Shown: piece after piece, positions 15,115-23,012 of the stretch
Layout: each line of letters begins with the position of its first letter
Numbering within the stretch: position 1 is the stretch's first letter
Source of the DNA: an uncultured Prevotellaceae bacterium
GTDB taxonomy: Bacteria > Bacteroidota > Bacteroidia > Bacteroidales > Bacteroidaceae
Assembly (NCBI GenBank): GCA_946406555.1
Contig: CAMJLB010000022.1
Coordinates: 1-33,385 of the forward strand
Reading direction: 5' to 3'
Length of the DNA: 33,385 nt
Notes under the pieces: generated by a model
The model's database searches: none
Told to the model about the DNA's origin: nothing
The model's input: the letters and a program-made list of their open reading frames with translations, nothing else
Position numbers and translations under genes: made by a program

Positions 15115-16530
15115 CTAATTAATAGTTGTTTCGTAATGTTGCATAATATAATCCTTTCCCAACAACTCAGCACAGGTGTGCAAAGCCGTGAAGGTCACGC
15201 CATGAACGCCATGAAGCATGAGACTCTGTCCCGTAAGCAGAAGGTTAGGCACTGGCGTGCGCGGCGAGATGATGGTGAGCAGTGGCTGATGATAGTCTTT
15301 GCGCATGCCAAAGGCAGAGCCTTGCGGGGTGAGTGTATAATCACGATAGGTGAGCGGCGTGCTGGTATAGCAATGAGCCACGGCCTGGGGCAGTTCTGGC
15401 AACACACGTTCGGCCAACTGCAGACAGGCTTCAGCCATCTGAACTTTCATGGCCTTATAACCATCGCCACGCTGGCCTACACTGGTGGCGGCCCATGGTT
15501 CACACTGTTCCCAAGTCATTGGCGTAAGCACATCGACCTGCGGGGTATATTCGCTCCCGTCTTCAGGTACGCGACAACACACCATGACGCGGTCTACTTG
15601 CTGCGGCACCTCCCAGACATTAGGCCTCAGATAGACATATCGATTATGGTTAAAGTAGCGTAGCGAATGAGGCTTCAGCACCAGCGATGCTGTGAAGATG
15701 CCAATGGTATTGGGCTGCTCGCAGATACGACGGCGGTAGACGGGCTTCACTCTTCCTAACCATTGCAGGGTCTGTGCCGGATGAGCATCGCTGATGAAGT
15801 GGCGGGCTTCGTAACGTGTGCCGTCGCCACACTCCACGGCCACGGCACCTGTCTCATTGGTAAGCAGCCGAACAACCTCTTTCTTGCAAAGCACTTCCCC
15901 ACCCTGTCGGCGAATATCATCTACGAGCTTGCCTACCAGCATGTTGCCATCACCACGCAGACGCCAACTGCTTTCCACGAAGCTGGCATTGCTGTGAGCA
16001 AAGGCAAAGAGCGAGAGCGAAGGCTTGTGGAGTTCCATCTTGAGCGAAGAGCCAGCAAGCACATTAACGAGCAATGTATCGCTGAAAGTCTCATTCAGGA
16101 AATCCCATGCGCCTATCCCCATCTGTTGGGGTGTGCTATGCTGCAACGCATCGACATAAGTTCTTAATGCCTGCTGCTGATGAGGGAAGTCTGAGGCCAG
16201 CGTATCGGCAAAACGCCCGAAGCCTTCTGCATAACAGAAGGTGCGGTCGCCGATGGTGATACGGTCGAAGCCATCGGCATCGAGCCTTTGCCAAGGCAGT
16301 TGGAGCAGACCCAGATGCGAAAAGACATTGTGCAGCGACTGTCCTTCGTCTAAGCCGCCCACATAGTGCAGCCCCGTGTCGAGGTTAAAACCGCCACGCC
16401 GGTAGCTCTGCATGCAGCCACCTGGCTGTTGCTGCCTCTCGAGCACCAATACGCTCATACCGGCCTTCGACAAGATATGGGCACACAGCAGTCCTCCCAG
16501 TCCGCTACCGATGATTATGACTTCGTGCAT
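15115..16530 (-). CDS. phytoene-desaturase-like FAD oxidoreductase
   Basis: This 471-residue flavoprotein has an N-terminal Rossmann dinucleotide fold: GSGLGG at residues 8-13 and Glu31 at the end of the second strand (VLVLERQQQPGG), which binds the ribose of FAD. The GGFNLDTGLHYVGG stretch and the C-terminal LLLTGQSLMLHGVHG block resemble CrtI/amine-oxidase-like enzymes such as carotenoid desaturases and isomerases. In this operon it could desaturate or isomerise the acyl or polyene chain; that role is inferred from position. It follows the MMPL gene after a 72-base gap filled with simple repeats and precedes the LolA-like gene. No carotenoid synthesis genes are visible, so carotenoid desaturation itself is unlikely. 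Confidence 0.82.
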   Translation of the reverse strand: MHEVIIIGSGLGGLLCAHILSKAGMSVLVLERQQQPGGCMQSYRRGGFNLDTGLHYVGGLDEGQSLHNVFSHLGLLQLPWQRLDADGFDRITIGDRTFCYAEGFGRFADTLASDFPHQQQALRTYVDALQHSTPQQMGIGAWDFLNETFSDTLLVNVLAGSSLKMELHKPSLSLFAFAHSNASFVESSWRLRGDGNMLVGKLVDDIRRQGGEVLCKKEVVRLLTNETGAVAVECGDGTRYEARHFISDAHPAQTLQWLGRVKPVYRRRICEQPNTIGIFTASLVLKPHSLRYFNHNRYVYLRPNVWEVPQQVDRVMVCCRVPEDGSEYTPQVDVLTPMTWEQCEPWAATSVGQRGDGYKAMKVQMAEACLQLAERVLPELPQAVAHCYTSTPLTYRDYTLTPQGSAFGMRKDYHQPLLTIISPRTPVPNLLLTGQSLMLHGVHGVTFTALHTCAELLGKDYIMQHYETTIN

Positions 16531-16546
16531 GATATTTCTTTTTTCG

Positions 16547-16660
16547 TTATTTCGGAATTACGGCTTTTCGGTTTTCCGGGATTCCGGGATTCCGTTATTC
16601 CGTTATTCCGGGTTTTCGGGTTTCCGGGATTTCGGGATTTCGGAATCTCGGGATTTTGTT
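16547..16660. repeat. degenerate TTCCGGGA/TTCCGTTA minisatellite spanning a stop codon
   Basis: About a dozen imperfect units of 8-9 bases (TTCCGGGA, TTCCGTTA, TTTCGGGA) run through the gap between the MMPL and FAD oxidoreductase genes and into the last codons of the MMPL gene. The stop codon at 16603 lies inside the array. Confidence 0.8.
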
Positions 16661-19161
16661 TTTTCTGAATGGTTCAGCATTCTCCAAGCGGCCGGCTGAA
16701 GCACATAGCTCAGCACCACTGCCGACGTCATGCCCACAAGCGTGGCAAAGCCCACCGAGCGTATGGCCGGGTGGATGGCCACGAGCATACTGCCTACAGT
16801 CACGATGAGAATGACGGCACTGAAGAAAATGGCCGTTTTGTGATAGCTAAGCTGGGATCCGCCACCCGACAGGAGACCTGTCATGACAAAGATGCTGTAA
16901 TCCACACCAATTCCGAAGATGAAGGTCGAAATGATAATGTTGATGAGATTGAACTTCACATCAAAAATGACCATTGCTCCAAGCACCACAATCCAACTAA
17001 GCAGAATAGGTGAGAAAGCGAGCAATGCGGGTTTCCAGCCGAAACGGAAACTGAGCAGCAGCACGAAGAAGACAAAAGCCATGCTCACCCACTGCAACAC
17101 GTTGAAATCGGCATTGAGTTGGTTCAGCGTGTCGGTAGTATAATAATATGTGTCGAGCACGAGCAGCCCAGGTATCGATGCCACGGCATCGCAGATGCGC
17201 ATATAGTCGCTCTGGCTGCTGCGCACGGTGTCGTTTTCACAGCGCACGGAGGTGAAGCACAAGTAATCTCCGCCATACGACTGTTCCATGAGCGTAGACT
17301 GGAATCCCGCTGGAATGATGCCTGCCTCATAAAGGGCATCGGGTTCGTATTGCGCAGTGGCCAGTTCGAAGAACGGCTCGAAAGCATCGGCCCGCAGGCC
17401 GGCCTGAGGTGCCGTCTGCGCTATCAGGCGGCGAGCCTCGGCGAGACGGTCCTGGGTCCAGTAGCGCTGCCAGGCATCGATGCGCTGCTGCTGCCGCTTC
17501 AGCGACACAAATATCTGGTTGGTGGGCGTAAAGCTCTTCACCAGCCCCAGCCGCTGCAGCGAGTCGAGCTTCTGGCCGAGCAGGTCGAAGCGCTCTATGG
17601 CCTCTTCCATGCTCTTGCCTGAACTGGCAAAATATTTTGTCTTGTCGCCCGTATGCGTTTTCTGCTCAAGCAGTTTCTCTGAGAAAGTAGTATTTGGGGC
17701 CTCATAGCCCAGATTGTGCATATCGGCATCAAACTGTGTACCGCCCACCAAATAGAAGCCCACACATACGGCAGTGGCCACCATGAGCACGACGATAAGA
17801 GGCCGGTTCCGGTCAAAGGGATAGCTGTTCAGTTTGTCGATGAAGGCCGGCAGCGGCCTGCGGGTGGCCGACGTCGACTTAAGCTGCGGCAGATAGACCA
17901 GGCTGAAGAACACGGTGCCCACGATGGCCAGCGCGGCAAAGAGGCCGAAGTCTTGCAGCAGGTCGGTCTGGATGAAGAGCAAGCCGATAAACGAACCGAT
18001 GGTGGTGATGCAGCCAAGCAACACAGGTTTGGTCTGGTCGCGCAACACCTGCTCGGCACTGGCCACATATTTGAAATGGGTGAGAATGTGAAGCACATAG
18101 CTCAGCGCCACTCCCAGCACGATGGCTCCTATGCCTAAGGCGAGCAACGAGAACTGCCCTTTCAGCCAGTACATCACGGCCAGGCCAAACAGAGTACCGA
18201 AGGCCACAGGCAACAGCAGCAAGGGCAGCGTGTCCCACTCACGGAAACACAGCAAGATAAACAGCAGCACCAGCACCAGCGAGCCAATGATGGTTGTGGT
18301 GAGGTCGTGCTTGATGGTGGTAGAATTGTAATAGCCACTGGCAGGGGTTCCATGATAGCTAATCGTAACATTCGGATGCGATGACTTGAACTGCTCTATC
18401 AGCTGGTTGAGCGTTACAAATAGCGCTGATCCCTGCCCGGTATTGGTCGAAGAAAAGCGTGGTGTGATAAAAGCCACACACACCGACGAATCAGGCACGA
18501 AGAAATGGTCCGACACAATGGAATAGCCCGATGCGACAGTGGCATTTGCAGCCGTGTCGGTCTGTTCCGACGATGGCGAGACCCTATTTTTGAGCAACGT
18601 CCTGATGCCTAAGGGATCCATCTGAATCAGTTCGGGCATGGCCTCGCCCAGTTCCGAATCCAGGTCGTCGCGATTTTGCAGCATCTGCCGCGCCATGTGC
18701 TCTGGCGTAAGCAGCGTGTCGATGCCAGCATAGAGCGCGGTGTCTATGTAGGCAGGCAAATGGCTTGAGAAATAATCTACCGCATCGAACAGCAGGTCGT
18801 CGGGCAGACGATAGAACACATCTTCTATCGCCGTAGTGTCGCAGGCCATCAACGAGTCGACAAAAGCATCACAGGTGGCAGCCAGTTCCTCTACCAGTTC
18901 TGCATTCTCCAGTTTCTCCTGGCAATCCGGATTCTTCGAGAAAAGCAGAAATGTCTTGTCCTTGATGCGCAGGTCGGCAAAGGCAAGCTTGGTGCTACCG
19001 TCTTCGTTTTTCGATGAGGGCATGAGCTTGTTGATGTCTTCCTCCAAATAAATTTGTGAGGCAAAAAAGCCAAAAAGGGCAAAAAGCCCTATCATCGACG
19101 CCCAGCACACCACACGATGGTCACGAAAAAAGTGGTATATGCTGACGAACAGTTCTGTCAT
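16603..19161 (-). CDS. MMPL/RND-family lipid exporter
   Basis: This 852-residue inner-membrane transporter has the duplicated RND layout: one membrane helix near residues 15-32, a large periplasmic loop (about 35-275), a five-helix bundle (about 280-425), a second helix and loop (about 450-680) and a second bundle to about 835. The second half keeps GIGVDYSIFVM near residue 755, with the Asp usual in proton-driven MMPL proteins. The matching place in the first half reads GVALSYVLHI, without that Asp. Family members export lipids and polyenes, so this is the likely exporter of the operon's product. The last 20 or so residues (KSRDSEIPKSRKPENPE) are polar, low in complexity and written by a DNA minisatellite, so the true domain ends near HSEK. 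Confidence 0.87.
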   Translation of the reverse strand: MTELFVSIYHFFRDHRVVCWASMIGLFALFGFFASQIYLEEDINKLMPSSKNEDGSTKLAFADLRIKDKTFLLFSKNPDCQEKLENAELVEELAATCDAFVDSLMACDTTAIEDVFYRLPDDLLFDAVDYFSSHLPAYIDTALYAGIDTLLTPEHMARQMLQNRDDLDSELGEAMPELIQMDPLGIRTLLKNRVSPSSEQTDTAANATVASGYSIVSDHFFVPDSSVCVAFITPRFSSTNTGQGSALFVTLNQLIEQFKSSHPNVTISYHGTPASGYYNSTTIKHDLTTTIIGSLVLVLLFILLCFREWDTLPLLLLPVAFGTLFGLAVMYWLKGQFSLLALGIGAIVLGVALSYVLHILTHFKYVASAEQVLRDQTKPVLLGCITTIGSFIGLLFIQTDLLQDFGLFAALAIVGTVFFSLVYLPQLKSTSATRRPLPAFIDKLNSYPFDRNRPLIVVLMVATAVCVGFYLVGGTQFDADMHNLGYEAPNTTFSEKLLEQKTHTGDKTKYFASSGKSMEEAIERFDLLGQKLDSLQRLGLVKSFTPTNQIFVSLKRQQQRIDAWQRYWTQDRLAEARRLIAQTAPQAGLRADAFEPFFELATAQYEPDALYEAGIIPAGFQSTLMEQSYGGDYLCFTSVRCENDTVRSSQSDYMRICDAVASIPGLLVLDTYYYTTDTLNQLNADFNVLQWVSMAFVFFVLLLSFRFGWKPALLAFSPILLSWIVVLGAMVIFDVKFNLINIIISTFIFGIGVDYSIFVMTGLLSGGGSQLSYHKTAIFFSAVILIVTVGSMLVAIHPAIRSVGFATLVGMTSAVVLSYVLQPAAWRMLNHSEKTKSRDSEIPKSRKPENPE

Positions 19162-19182
19162 GGGTAAGAGTTAAAAAAACTA

Positions 19183-19593
19183 TTATTGTATAAATATTTT
19201 CAGCTTTGCAGTAGCTATCAGTTCATCGTCTACTCGTGTTTCGCCATCGGCGAGCGTGACGTTGCCAAACGACAGTCCGAAAGAAACTTTCGTTTGCAGT
19301 TTCTCGCCTACTTTTGGCCTCCGGTGACACTCAAAACGCTTCACCTCGCCGATGATTCCCACTGGTGGTGCATCGGCTCCCAAACTCTTATAGCCAGCCA
19401 AAGCCGAGGCCGATTGAGCAATATGCTCAATCAGCCCCGTTTCGGCCAGCTCGTCGCCATCTACGACGAAGTAGTTGTCGTATCGCACGCTGAGCGTAGT
19501 GGTGCAACTACCTTCGTTGAAGCCATCGGCCTCATCGATCATCATAAATGGATAGCGCTGAGGAATCAGCTTCAACAGCTCCTTTCCTTTCAT
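19183..19593 (-). CDS. 3-hydroxyacyl-ACP dehydratase-like hotdog protein
   Basis: This 136-residue single hotdog domain is related to FabZ and to the ApeP-type dehydratases of aryl polyene clusters. The FabZ-like opening IPQRYPFMMIDEA and the central helix GLIEHIAQSASALAGY are clear; Glu56 in IEHIAQ fits the conserved acidic residue. The GHFP segment that carries the catalytic His of FabZ is replaced by VDGDELAETG, so the active site differs from housekeeping FabZ and resembles the COG4706-type group. It would act on ACP-bound 3-hydroxyacyl chains made with the neighbouring ketosynthase and ACP. It lies 29 bases after the ACP gene and 21 before the MMPL gene. Confidence 0.8.
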   Translation of the reverse strand: MKGKELLKLIPQRYPFMMIDEADGFNEGSCTTTLSVRYDNYFVVDGDELAETGLIEHIAQSASALAGYKSLGADAPPVGIIGEVKRFECHRRPKVGEKLQTKVSFGLSFGNVTLADGETRVDDELIATAKLKIFIQ

Positions 19594-19622
19594 CTTAATG
19601 CATTATTCAAGACTTCAAGCTC

Positions 19623-19868
19623 TTACTTCTGGAGATGCTCCTCAATGTAGTCGTAGAGGTCATTGAAGGTTTTGATTTTAGGCAGATCGCTCACGGGCAC
19701 AGTAATCTTGTAGGTGTACTGGATGATGGCCACCAGGTCTACAAGGCTCAGGCTATCGAGCGACAAGGCATCCTTCACAATAGCGTCGGGAGCAAAGTTG
19801 CTGTCTTCTACTTCGAACTCTTCAGCGAGTACGCTGTTCACTTGATTGATGATTTCTTCGCGTGTCAT
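19623..19868 (-). CDS. acyl carrier protein
   Basis: This 81-residue acidic helical protein has the phosphopantetheine attachment motif LSLDSLSLVDLV, with Ser39 as the modified residue. Length, charge and helix layout match a type II acyl carrier protein. The motif has Ser-Leu where the housekeeping AcpP has DSLDTVEL, so it is a dedicated carrier for this cluster. It sits between the ketosynthase (24 bases away) and the dehydratase (29 bases away), all on the same strand, so it presumably presents the growing chain to both. The phosphopantetheinyl transferase that activates it is not in the window. Confidence 0.93.
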   Translation of the reverse strand: MTREEIINQVNSVLAEEFEVEDSNFAPDAIVKDALSLDSLSLVDLVAIIQYTYKITVPVSDLPKIKTFNDLYDYIEEHLQK

Positions 19869-19892
19869 TTTAATTCCAATTAACGTAAATAT

Positions 19893-21122
19893 TTAACTCT
19901 TAAACTCTTTCACAATGAGGGTAGAATTTGTACCTCCAAATCCGAAGGAGTTGGAGAGAAACATATCAAACTTCTGCTCGATAGTCTCGGGTATGACGTT
20001 TATCTGTGCCGTCTCTTCATCAGGATTCTCAAAGTTCAAGCTGCCGGCAATGAATCCGTTCTGCATCATGAGCATAGAATAGATAAGCTCGCTTGCTCCC
20101 GCCATCCACATCTCATGGCCTGTCTGGCTCTTTGTCGAAGTCACCGGGACGCGATAGTCGCCAAAGTTCTGTGCTATGGCCAGCGCCTCGTGTCCGTCGC
20201 CTGCCTGTGTCGAGGTGGCATGGGCATTCACGTAGCCTATCTGCCTTACATCGCTGATGCCGCCATTTTTCAGGCACAGCTCAAGCGAACGTGCCGGACC
20301 GGCCACGTTGGGGGTAGAGATATGGTCGCCATTGCCCGAGAAGCCCCAGCCCACGACCTCGCCCAGAATGGGAGCTCCGCGCTTGACGGCATGTTCCAGA
20401 CTCTCAAGAATCACAGTGGCAGCACCGCCGCCAGGCACCAGTCCGTCGCGGTCGCGGTCGAAGGGTCGGCAGGCTTTAGTTGGCTCGTTCTCACGGGTAG
20501 AGAAAGCCTGAATGCCATCGAACGATGCCACGCTGAACATATTGGCTTCTTGGGCGCCGCCGCACACGATGCAGTCTTGCAGCCCGCTGCGAATGAGCAG
20601 CGAGGCCAGACCAATGGCCTGGGAGCTGCTGGCACAGGCTGCCGACGACGTGAGGTTGATGCCACGCAGATGGAACAGCGTGGCCAGGTTCATCGTCACA
20701 GTAGAGTTCATCGACTGGAAGATGGCACCACTGCCACAGGCCGATGTGTTGGTAAACTCGCGGAATTTGTCGAGGGCCCGCATGGTAGCCTCGGCCACCG
20801 AGTCGTTGCCATAGATGATGCCTACCTCGTGCTCATCTATATAGTCCTGATCCAGACGTGCTGCCTCGAGCGCATCTTTTGTGGCCATGTAGGCATACTG
20901 TGCCTCTTCGGGCATGAACTGGCGCGGTCCGCGCTTTACAAAAGGCTTCAAATCAGGCATCTCCACATGTGCACACAGCGCGGAGCGGAAACCTGCGTCT
21001 TTGCGCTCCTCGCTAAACACAATGCCGCTCTTGCCTTCGTAGAGCGACTGGCGCACCTCGTCGAGCGTCTTTCCTATACACGACCAGATGCCCATGCCTG
21101 TTATTACTACTCTTTGTTCCAT
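19893..21122 (-). CDS. beta-ketoacyl-ACP synthase (FabF/FabB-like)
   Basis: This 409-residue condensing enzyme has the full Cys-His-His triad: Cys163 in SSAACASSSQ, His301 in YVNAHATST and His336 in KSQTGHEMW. It extends ACP-bound chains with malonyl-ACP. The glycine-rich end (SNSFGFGGTNSTLIV) is also intact and the length is normal. It starts five bases after the stop of the BcerS-like gene and is followed by the ACP, so it belongs to this operon rather than to general fatty-acid synthesis. There is no chain-length-factor partner and no ketoreductase in the window, so those steps must be supplied elsewhere or borrowed from fatty-acid synthesis. Confidence 0.92.
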   Translation of the reverse strand: MEQRVVITGMGIWSCIGKTLDEVRQSLYEGKSGIVFSEERKDAGFRSALCAHVEMPDLKPFVKRGPRQFMPEEAQYAYMATKDALEAARLDQDYIDEHEVGIIYGNDSVAEATMRALDKFREFTNTSACGSGAIFQSMNSTVTMNLATLFHLRGINLTSSAACASSSQAIGLASLLIRSGLQDCIVCGGAQEANMFSVASFDGIQAFSTRENEPTKACRPFDRDRDGLVPGGGAATVILESLEHAVKRGAPILGEVVGWGFSGNGDHISTPNVAGPARSLELCLKNGGISDVRQIGYVNAHATSTQAGDGHEALAIAQNFGDYRVPVTSTKSQTGHEMWMAGASELIYSMLMMQNGFIAGSLNFENPDEETAQINVIPETIEQKFDMFLSNSFGFGGTNSTLIVKEFKS

Positions 21123-21126
21123 ATTT

Positions 21127-22260
21127 CTAAATATCTTTTTTATAGCACCGGCGCCGCTTCACCAGCTGTGGGTTCAGCGGCTTCCACTGATTCAATTCTT
21201 TTACGTTCGACTCCAGCTGTGGCCCGGTTTCTGCCCATCGGAAGCCATATTTATTATAAATAGGTATAAGGTCGTCGAAGAACAGGGCATTGACCCCCAG
21301 CCCTTGATAGTCTGGTCGAACCGCTACAAGCAGCATCTCGGCATTGTCGGCATGCTTCCATTTCATGGCCTTCAGCAGATGGTACCAGCCGAAAGGCCAG
21401 ATGCGCCCCCTGCAACGGTGAAGGGCCTGCGAGAGGCTGGCCATGGTGATAGCCACGCCCACCATCTCACCTTTATCGTTGAAGACTGTGGGCAAGAGTT
21501 TTTTGTCTACCACATAGAGATACTGTTCTACGTATTCATCAATTTGCTTATCCGACAATTCAGAATAGCCAAACAAGGGTGCATAGGCTTGATTGAGCAG
21601 ATGGAAGATCTGTCGGCCATAGCCTTGCCGGGCTATCTCGTCGTCGGTGAGCTTCCTTACCTTCAGCCCCAGCATTTCGCGTGCATACTGAGCCACACGC
21701 GCATATTTTGCCGGCACCTCCTGAGGCACGTCGATGCGTATTTGCAACCAATCGACTTCTTTTTCGAAGCCCAGTTGCTCCAGATGCTTGGGATAATATG
21801 AGGGATTGTAGATGGCCGTAACCGACCCCATGAGCTGAAAGTCTTCTACGAGCATGCCTTCTTTGTCGAAATCGGTAATGCCCATCGGCCCCACCATTCG
21901 TCTCATGCCGTGTGACCGGCCCCAGTCTGCCACAGCCTTCAGCAGGCTGCGCGACACCTCCAGGTCGTCGATGAATTCTATCATGCCAAAGCGCACGTTG
22001 TTCACCTTCCACCGCTCGTTGGCCCGATGGTTGATGATACCGACTATACGGCCCACAGGCTCATCATCGCAATAGGCCACAAAAGGCTGAACGTCGCTGA
22101 AGTCCAAACCGGCATTTTTCTCCGGCCGGAACATGTTTCGCACGTCCTGCACCATATCGGGCACATATTGTGGGCAGTGGTCGTATATCCTGTCGGGCAA
22201 ACAAACGAAATCGCTTACCTCGCGCTTCGTTTCAACCCTCTTCACCTTAATAGTTTTCAT
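21127..22260 (-). CDS. GNAT-fold N-acyltransferase of the BcerS-like family
   Basis: This 377-residue protein resembles the GNAT-type family that includes bacterial ceramide synthases. Visible features are the N-terminal block HCPQYVPDM, RNMFRPEKN and PVGRIVGIINHRANE, then RRMVGPMGITDFDKEGMLV with YNPSYYPKHLEQLGF, and a second GNAT-like half with RPDYQGLGVNALFF as a candidate acyl-CoA or acyl-ACP pyrophosphate-binding turn. It may therefore N-acylate a lipid base, but the substrate is unproven. I chose the ATG at 22260 because conserved sequence begins there and a -7 box lies eight bases upstream; a start at 22296 would lie upstream of that box. It is the first gene of the lipid operon. Confidence 0.72.
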   Translation of the reverse strand: MKTIKVKRVETKREVSDFVCLPDRIYDHCPQYVPDMVQDVRNMFRPEKNAGLDFSDVQPFVAYCDDEPVGRIVGIINHRANERWKVNNVRFGMIEFIDDLEVSRSLLKAVADWGRSHGMRRMVGPMGITDFDKEGMLVEDFQLMGSVTAIYNPSYYPKHLEQLGFEKEVDWLQIRIDVPQEVPAKYARVAQYAREMLGLKVRKLTDDEIARQGYGRQIFHLLNQAYAPLFGYSELSDKQIDEYVEQYLYVVDKKLLPTVFNDKGEMVGVAITMASLSQALHRCRGRIWPFGWYHLLKAMKWKHADNAEMLLVAVRPDYQGLGVNALFFDDLIPIYNKYGFRWAETGPQLESNVKELNQWKPLNPQLVKRRRCYKKDI

Positions 22261-22267
22261 TTGGGGT

Positions 22268-22297
22268 GCAAAATTAATAAAATTTTTCAAAAACAAA
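22268..22297 (-). promoter_or_regulatory. promoter of the lipid operon
   Basis: TAATTTTGC at 22276-22268 fits the -7 element; TTTG at 22297-22294 is 17 bp upstream, slightly short of the usual 19-21. Transcription would begin almost at the ATG at 22260, so the first mRNA may have little or no leader. Confidence 0.55.
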
Positions 22298-22382
22298 ACT
22301 AAGCCATTGTTAAAAGTTTTGAAAACGCCCCTTTATGCATGCAAAATCACCATGATTAGCGAATTTTAGGAAACAATTCAGG

Positions 22383-23012
22383 TCAGAACTTGCAGCGCAC
22401 GCCTACGACTCCAATGCCCTGTTCGCCAACGCCCAGTTCGAGGAAGGCACGCAGGTATGGCGAACCGGCTTCGATACCCAGCAATGATAGCTGCCAATTG
22501 AAATTCACGCTGCTATCGGTATGGTCATCTTTCCCGCTATGGTATTCTATTTTCTCTTTCCGCAGAGTGGCACCCACAGCCACCTTTCCATACATGCCGA
22601 AGTGTTTCTTGCGCAGATAGTCCAGCTTCACCGACGGCATCAGTGTGAAGTAGCGGTCGGTACCTTTTCCTGTGGTTGTACCCACGAGGTCTTGCGTGCG
22701 CTGTCCGTAGGCGGCCACTGCACCCAGTCCCACGAGTGGCGTCACGTGATAAAAGTACTCTACCGCGATAGGGCCGACAAAGCTTTTGTTTTCCATCCTG
22801 CCCCCCAACAGGCCGTCGGCAAAATCTTCAAATGCATCCACCCAGTTAGAGTTCGACATCATACCATAGGAAATACCTATCTCGTGTTTGGTTTCTACTG
22901 CCTCTTGGGCCGAGGCTACCGTCGTGCTGCCGCAAAACAGAATGGCGGCAATCATCCCACATAGCGTTGTTTTACTCATCATCTCTATTTTTTCATTTCT
23001 AATCATTTTCAT
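22383..23012 (-). CDS. small outer-membrane beta-barrel-like protein
   Basis: This protein of up to 209 residues has a signal peptide (SKTTLCGMIAAILFCGSTTV ending ASAQ) and alternating strand-forming sequence with glycine turns and a C-terminal VRCKF, as in small outer-membrane barrels of the OmpX/porin-like class. The body contains repeated strand patterns such as SFVGPIAVEYFYHVTPLVG and HFGMYGKVAVGATLRKE. No enzyme motif is visible and I cannot name a function. The first start (23012) overlaps the tex stop codon by four bases; in-frame ATGs at 22982 and 22979 would give a more compact signal peptide and are equally plausible. It is probably cotranscribed with tex. Confidence 0.7.
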   Translation of the reverse strand: MKMIRNEKIEMMSKTTLCGMIAAILFCGSTTVASAQEAVETKHEIGISYGMMSNSNWVDAFEDFADGLLGGRMENKSFVGPIAVEYFYHVTPLVGLGAVAAYGQRTQDLVGTTTGKGTDRYFTLMPSVKLDYLRKKHFGMYGKVAVGATLRKEKIEYHSGKDDHTDSSVNFNWQLSLLGIEAGSPYLRAFLELGVGEQGIGVVGVRCKF

